7,386 nt of DNA from an uncultured Blautia sp. (GTDB taxonomy: Bacteria > Bacillota > Clostridia > Lachnospirales > Lachnospiraceae). Location: NCBI GenBank assembly GCA_934371915.1, contig CAKROE010000109.1:1-7386 (forward strand). Direction: 5' to 3'. Shown piece after piece: positions 4,183 through 7,386 of the stretch (positions within the stretch are counted from its first letter, which is position 1; each line of letters opens with the position of its first letter). The notes beneath the pieces were generated by a model that ran no database searches, was not told the origin of the DNA, and saw only the letters and a program-made list of their open reading frames with translations. Made by a program: the position numbers and the translations under genes.

Positions 4183-5115
4183 ATGATAAGAAAACAGGAA
4201 GGCACATTTTTGTCTGAGGCGGACGGACTGGAAATTTCTGCATTATGCATCATGCCGGAAGAAAAGACAGAGTACAGAGCAGTGATTCAGCTGGTTCATG
4301 GAATGAGTGAACATAAAGAACGCTATATTCCTTTTATGGAATATCTGGCGGAAAAAGGGTACATAACAGTTATTCATGATCATCGCGGACATGGAAAGAG
4401 CGTGAAGAATCCGGATGATTTGGGATATATGTATGGTGGCGGAGCAGAGGCAATGCTTCAGGATATCGGGACAGTAAATAAAGAAATACACAGGTATTTC
4501 CCGGAACTCCCGGTGATTTTGTTCGGGCACAGCATGGGATCTCTGGCGGTTCGTGCTTTTGCAGCGGAGCATGATGACTGTATAGATATGCTGATCGTCT
4601 GCGGCTCTCCGAGTGAAAACAAAGCGAGACCGCTCGGTAAGGCAATTGCCCGTGTTGAAGGCAGAATTCTGGGTCTGCATCATAAAAGTAAACTGCTTGA
4701 GGCAATGTCGCTTGGCGCATATGCAATGAAATTCCGCGGCGAAGGGAACAGAAATTCGTGGATCTGTTCAGACCCGGAAGTTTATAAAACATATACTGAA
4801 TCAGATTTATGCGGATTTACCTTTACGGATGATGCATATCTGGCGTTGTTTGACCTGATGAAAAAGGCATATGATGTCCACGGATGGAAATGTACACGAT
4901 CTAAAATGCCGGTCCTTTTTATCAGTGGAGCAGAGGACCCGTGTCTTGGCAATGTACGTAAGTTTGCGGGTGCTGTCCATGCGATGCGCAGAGCCGGTTA
5001 TCTGGATGTCAAAGGCAAGCTCTATCCGGGTATGCGGCATGAAATTCTGAATGAAAAAGATCACGAAAAAGTCTGGAAGGATATTGCTGTCTACATAAAG
5101 AAAAAAGGATTTTAA
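4183..5115 (+). CDS. Alpha/beta hydrolase, S33 / monoacylglycerol-lipase-like
   Basis: A 310-residue cytoplasmic serine hydrolase (no signal peptide) of the Hydrolase_4 / serine aminopeptidase S33 type, the group that includes lysophospholipases and monoacylglycerol lipases. Visible motifs in order: oxyanion loop LVHGMSEH (37-44), HDHRGHGKS (65-73), nucleophile elbow GHSMG (115-119) with S117, acid D252 in SGAEDP, and H286 in GMRHEILNE. The triad is complete. A helical cap lies at about 145-235. The order and motifs favour ester substrates such as monoacylglycerol or lysophospholipid, but the substrate cannot be read from sequence. ATG 4183 has GGAGG at 7 bases. It is transcribed from the divergent promoter, and no terminator separates it from malQ, which also has its own promoter at the hydrolase stop. 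Some read-through into malQ is likely. Confidence 0.9.
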   Translation: MIRKQEGTFLSEADGLEISALCIMPEEKTEYRAVIQLVHGMSEHKERYIPFMEYLAEKGYITVIHDHRGHGKSVKNPDDLGYMYGGGAEAMLQDIGTVNKEIHRYFPELPVILFGHSMGSLAVRAFAAEHDDCIDMLIVCGSPSENKARPLGKAIARVEGRILGLHHKSKLLEAMSLGAYAMKFRGEGNRNSWICSDPEVYKTYTESDLCGFTFTDDAYLALFDLMKKAYDVHGWKCTRSKMPVLFISGAEDPCLGNVRKFAGAVHAMRRAGYLDVKGKLYPGMRHEILNEKDHEKVWKDIAVYIKKKGF

Positions 5116-5129
5116 AATAGCAACAATTC

Positions 5130-5138
5130 TGGTATAAT
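5130..5138 (+). promoter_or_regulatory. Extended -10 promoter of malQ
   Basis: TGGTATAAT (5130-5138) is an exact extended -10. The hexamer 17 bases upstream, TTTTAA (5110-5115), is a poor -35 and overlaps the hydrolase stop, so the promoter would rely on the TG motif. The predicted leader is about 32 bases. I see no cre-like or other operator match between the start site and the ATG. Confidence 0.65.
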
Positions 5139-5176
5139 GATTTTTGTGAATATTTACCAGATTTGGAGGAGATAAA

Positions 5177-6751
5177 ATGAGAGCAAGCGGCATTTTGATG
5201 GGAATATCCAGTGTTCCGTCAAAGTATGGAATCGGATGTTTTTCAAAGGAAGCCTATGATTTTGTAGATCAGCTGGAGAAAGCCGGACAGCGGTACTGGC
5301 AGATTCTTCCACTGGGACCGACCGGATATGGGGATTCGCCATACCAGTCAGTGTCCACATTTGCAGGAAACCCGTACTTTATTGATCTGGAGACTTTGAT
5401 CGATAAGAAATTACTGACAAAAGAAGAATGTGAAAGTTGTGACTGGGGCGGAAGTGAATCTTATGTTGATTATGAGAAGATGTATCTGTCCCGTTTCAAA
5501 CTGCTCCGCAAAGCGTATGAAAGAGCCGATTTAATAAATGATCCGGACTATGTGGCATTTTTGAAAAAAGAAGAGGACTGGCTGTTGGACTACTGCCTGT
5601 TTATGGCAATCAAGAATGCACAGAACGGAAAGTGCTGGATCGACTGGCCGGAAGAATTGAAAGACCGCCATTCAAAAGCTGTAAAAGAAGCAGAGAAAGA
5701 ACTGGCAGAAGAAGTCGGATTCTATAGTTTCCAGCAGTATTGCTTTACCACACAGTGGAGCGAGCTTAAAAAATATGCCAACGAGAAAGGTATTCAGATC
5801 ATCGGAGATGTACCAATCTATGTAGCACTGGACAGCTCAGATGCATGGGCAAATCCGGAGATGCTCCAATTTGATGAAGACTATAATCCGAAAGCCGTTG
5901 CGGGATGTCCGCCGGATGCATTTTCTGCGAGTGGACAGCTTTGGGGAAATCCTCTGTATGACTGGAAAAAACTGAAAAAAGATAATTACGGCTGGTGGGT
6001 TCAGCGAATGAGCCACAGTCTGAAACTTTATGATGTCGTACGTATTGATCATTTCCGCGGATTTGATGAGTATTATGCAATCCCATATGGAGACAAGACC
6101 GCCGAAAACGGTGAATGGGAAAAAGGCCCGGGAATGGATCTGTTCCGTACTCTGCATAAAGAAATCAAAGAACTGCGTGTGATTGCCGAGGATCTTGGTT
6201 TCCTTACAGAAAGTGTTCTGGAAATGCTGAAAGAGAGCGGCTTCCCGGGAATGAAAGTATTACAGTTTGCATTTGACGGAAGTGAGGACAGCAGTTATCT
6301 TCCATATAAATATGACAGCAACTGTGTTGTATACACCGGAACACATGACAATGAGACAACAAAAGGCTGGTTCGAAAACCTTCAGGGGCATGATCTGAAA
6401 TTTGTCAGAGAGTACATAAACTGTTATGACAAGCCGGTCAATGACTGTGTATGGGCGCTGATCCGTACGGCGCTGTCAAGTGTGGCAGAGCTTGCCATCA
6501 TCCCGATTCAGGATTATCTGTGTCTTGGCAATGAGGCACGTATGAATGCACCATCTACACTTGGCGACAACTGGAAATGGAGACTTACAAAGAATCAGAT
6601 TTCCGAGACAACACTGTATCACATGAGAGAAGTGACCAGAATCTACGGTCGTCTGGCAAAAGAACCGGTCATTTCAGAAGAAAAAGAGACGGAGAAGGAA
6701 AAAACAGTGGCAGAAACAGACATTAAGGCAGAGAAAAAAGGAGAGGCATAA
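5177..6751 (+). CDS. malQ: 4-alpha-glucanotransferase (amylomaltase, GH77)
   Basis: Transfers alpha-1,4-glucan segments between malto-oligosaccharides, releasing glucose, in cytoplasmic maltodextrin or glycogen metabolism. Length and motifs fit the short bacterial GH77 form. The N-terminal part has RYWQILPLGPTGYGDSPYQS (39-58) and later IIGDVPIYVALDSSDAWANP (208-227). The catalytic set is complete: nucleophile D291 in VRIDHFRGF, acid/base E338 in IAEDLG, and D391 in GTHDNET, matching the spacing of D293/E340/D395 in Thermus amylomaltase. GNEARMNAPS (451-460) closes the active-site region. The family core ends near 497; residues 498-524 are an added Glu/Lys-rich tail with no recognised domain. 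ATG 5177 follows GGAGG at 7 bases. It overlaps the next gene by one base (TAATG) and has its own promoter. No glycogen phosphorylase or maltose transporter is in view. Confidence 0.95.
   Translation: MRASGILMGISSVPSKYGIGCFSKEAYDFVDQLEKAGQRYWQILPLGPTGYGDSPYQSVSTFAGNPYFIDLETLIDKKLLTKEECESCDWGGSESYVDYEKMYLSRFKLLRKAYERADLINDPDYVAFLKKEEDWLLDYCLFMAIKNAQNGKCWIDWPEELKDRHSKAVKEAEKELAEEVGFYSFQQYCFTTQWSELKKYANEKGIQIIGDVPIYVALDSSDAWANPEMLQFDEDYNPKAVAGCPPDAFSASGQLWGNPLYDWKKLKKDNYGWWVQRMSHSLKLYDVVRIDHFRGFDEYYAIPYGDKTAENGEWEKGPGMDLFRTLHKEIKELRVIAEDLGFLTESVLEMLKESGFPGMKVLQFAFDGSEDSSYLPYKYDSNCVVYTGTHDNETTKGWFENLQGHDLKFVREYINCYDKPVNDCVWALIRTALSSVAELAIIPIQDYLCLGNEARMNAPSTLGDNWKWRLTKNQISETTLYHMREVTRIYGRLAKEPVISEEKETEKEKTVAETDIKAEKKGEA
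6738..6743 (+). promoter_or_regulatory. Ribosome binding site inside malQ for the next gene
   Basis: AAGGAG lies within the last malQ codons, 7 bases before ATG 6751. Together with the TAATG overlap it indicates coupled or directly re-initiated translation and fixes the start of the small membrane-protein gene. Confidence 0.75.
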
Positions 6752-7191
6752 TGAGTGAACAGGATAAAATGACAGAGCAGGAGACAGAAGTGACAACTTC
6801 CGGTGAGGCTCCACAGGAAGAAAAGAAGCAGGAAGTACCAACCAGAAGTATGATACTGATGATTCTGGCAGGATGCTATCTTTTGTATACAGGATATCGG
6901 CTCTGTAAAAATGTGCTGGATGGAGTTGATGGTGGAAGCTGGGGATTTTTTGCAGCAGGTGCCGCATTTATCGTTGTCGGTGCAGTAATGCTATTTGTCG
7001 GTGGAAGAAATTATCTTCGTCGTGAGAAAGAAAAACGTGCAGAACAGGAAGCGCAGGCACAGATCATCCGGGAAACACAGCCGGCAGAAGAAAAGAAAAC
7101 CATGAGTATTGCAGACCGTGCAAGACTTGCGGAAGGTCTGGATGATGCCGAAGAGACAGAAACACAGATCGATACAGAAAAAGAAGAATAA
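6751..7191 (+). CDS. Small two-helix membrane protein of unknown function
   Basis: A 146-residue protein that I do not recognise. Residues 1-32 are acidic and polar; membrane helices lie at about 33-51 (SMILMILAGCYLLYTGY) and 64-84 (a glycine/alanine-rich helix). A basic stretch RNYLRREKEKR (86-96) then leads into a Glu-rich C-terminal region to 146. By the positive-inside rule both ends face the cytoplasm, giving a hairpin topology with long charged cytoplasmic tails. It shares the malQ transcript through a one-base overlap and is the last gene before the terminator at 7224. Co-transcription hints at a role near malQ at the membrane, but its composition offers no specific function. Confidence 0.85.
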   Translation: MSEQDKMTEQETEVTTSGEAPQEEKKQEVPTRSMILMILAGCYLLYTGYRLCKNVLDGVDGGSWGFFAAGAAFIVVGAVMLFVGGRNYLRREKEKRAEQEAQAQIIRETQPAEEKKTMSIADRARLAEGLDDAEETETQIDTEKEE

Positions 7192-7223
7192 GAATATCGG
7201 AAGAGGTTCTTACAGATAAGAGA

Positions 7224-7258
7224 AAAGCGTCGCAGAATCAGGATCTGCGGCGCTTTTT
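7224..7258. terminator. Terminator shared by the malQ unit and the convergent VanZ-like gene
   Basis: AAAGCG-T-CGCAGA (7224-7236) pairs with TCTGCG-G-CGCTTT (7244-7256), 13 pairs including one G-U, around the loop ATCAGGA. On the plus strand it runs into TTTTT (7254-7258), with a further T-run at 7264-7270. On the minus strand it is followed by TTTTCTCTT, a weaker tail. It starts 32 bases after the stop of the 146-residue protein gene. The loop holds the stop codon of the convergent gene. Confidence 0.85.
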
Positions 7259-7384
7259 GCGGCTTTTTTTATGTTTGCGTGAAGAAGAACCAGGTGCATG
7301 TAAGGAGGACCAGCAAAACAGCTGAACCAGAATAATTCCGATCAATGCCCCTGAACTGTCAATGCAGACATCTCTGACAGACGG
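7238..7384 (-). CDS. C-terminal end of a VanZ-like membrane protein (5' end outside window)
   Basis: On the minus strand a frame enters from the right edge and runs 48 codons to TGA (7240-7238). It begins PSVRDVCIDSSGALIGIILV, which matches the last membrane helix of VanZ-like proteins, where a conserved Arg-Asp pair precedes a D-x-x-G-A-x-x-G helix. After the helix comes a very basic tail ending KHKKSRKKRRRS, expected on the cytoplasmic side. VanZ-family members include a teicoplanin resistance protein, but most chromosomal members have no known resistance role. The last five codons and the stop are part of the shared terminator hairpin. The assignment rests on one helix only. Confidence 0.72.
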   Translation of the reverse strand, partial: PSVRDVCIDSSGALIGIILVQLFCWSSLHAPGSSSRKHKKSRKKRRRS

Positions 7385-7386
7385 GC

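Overview
The window looks like ordinary chromosomal core sequence from a low- to mid-GC Gram-positive anaerobe of the Clostridia, most likely a Lachnospiraceae-type gut bacterium. The reasons are AT-rich spacers, strong AGGAGG-type ribosome binding sites, consensus sigma-A promoters, tRNA genes without an encoded CCA end, and a gene set (EpsC/CysE-type serine acetyltransferase, DeoD-type phosphorylase, DUF378 protein, VanZ-like protein) usual in that group. I see no transposase, integrase, phage gene, CRISPR array or defence island, and I do not think the window hides a new system. What is unusual lies in how tightly the transcription units are packed.

Layout. Positions 1-140 hold the last 37 codons of an unrecognised plus-strand gene, convergent with a minus-strand tRNA block: tRNA-Ser(CGA) at 351-438 and tRNA-Trp(CCA) at 210-280. 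Each tRNA has its own near-perfect promoter, and two hairpins follow. Divergent from tRNA-Ser is a serine O-acetyltransferase gene (598-1530), the first committed step of cysteine synthesis. An A-tract-rich spacer and a consensus promoter then drive two different tRNA-Gly genes (UCC, GCC) that end in a clean intrinsic terminator. Only 32 bases after the terminator, deoD (1904-2617, purine nucleoside phosphorylase) begins, with no promoter that I can find of its own.

The deoD stop codon directly abuts the stop codon of a convergent DUF378 membrane-protein gene (2618-2833, minus). Upstream of that gene are a bidirectional terminator (2874-2914) and a minus-strand gene for an anchored extracytoplasmic protein of 365 residues (2928-4025). 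A compact divergent promoter region (4078-4129) with overlapping -35 elements separates it from an S33-type alpha/beta hydrolase (4183-5115). An extended -10 promoter at the hydrolase stop starts the malQ unit (5177-6751, GH77 4-alpha-glucanotransferase). malQ overlaps by one base a small gene for a two-helix membrane protein (6751-7191). The unit ends in a hairpin that also encodes the last codons and stop of a convergent VanZ-like gene running off the right edge.

Metabolic themes are separate housekeeping jobs: sulfur amino acid synthesis, purine salvage, malto-oligosaccharide use and lipid/ester hydrolysis. Only malQ with the 146-residue membrane protein, and the two tRNA-Gly genes, look co-transcribed by design. 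No gene-free stretch exceeds 300 bases.
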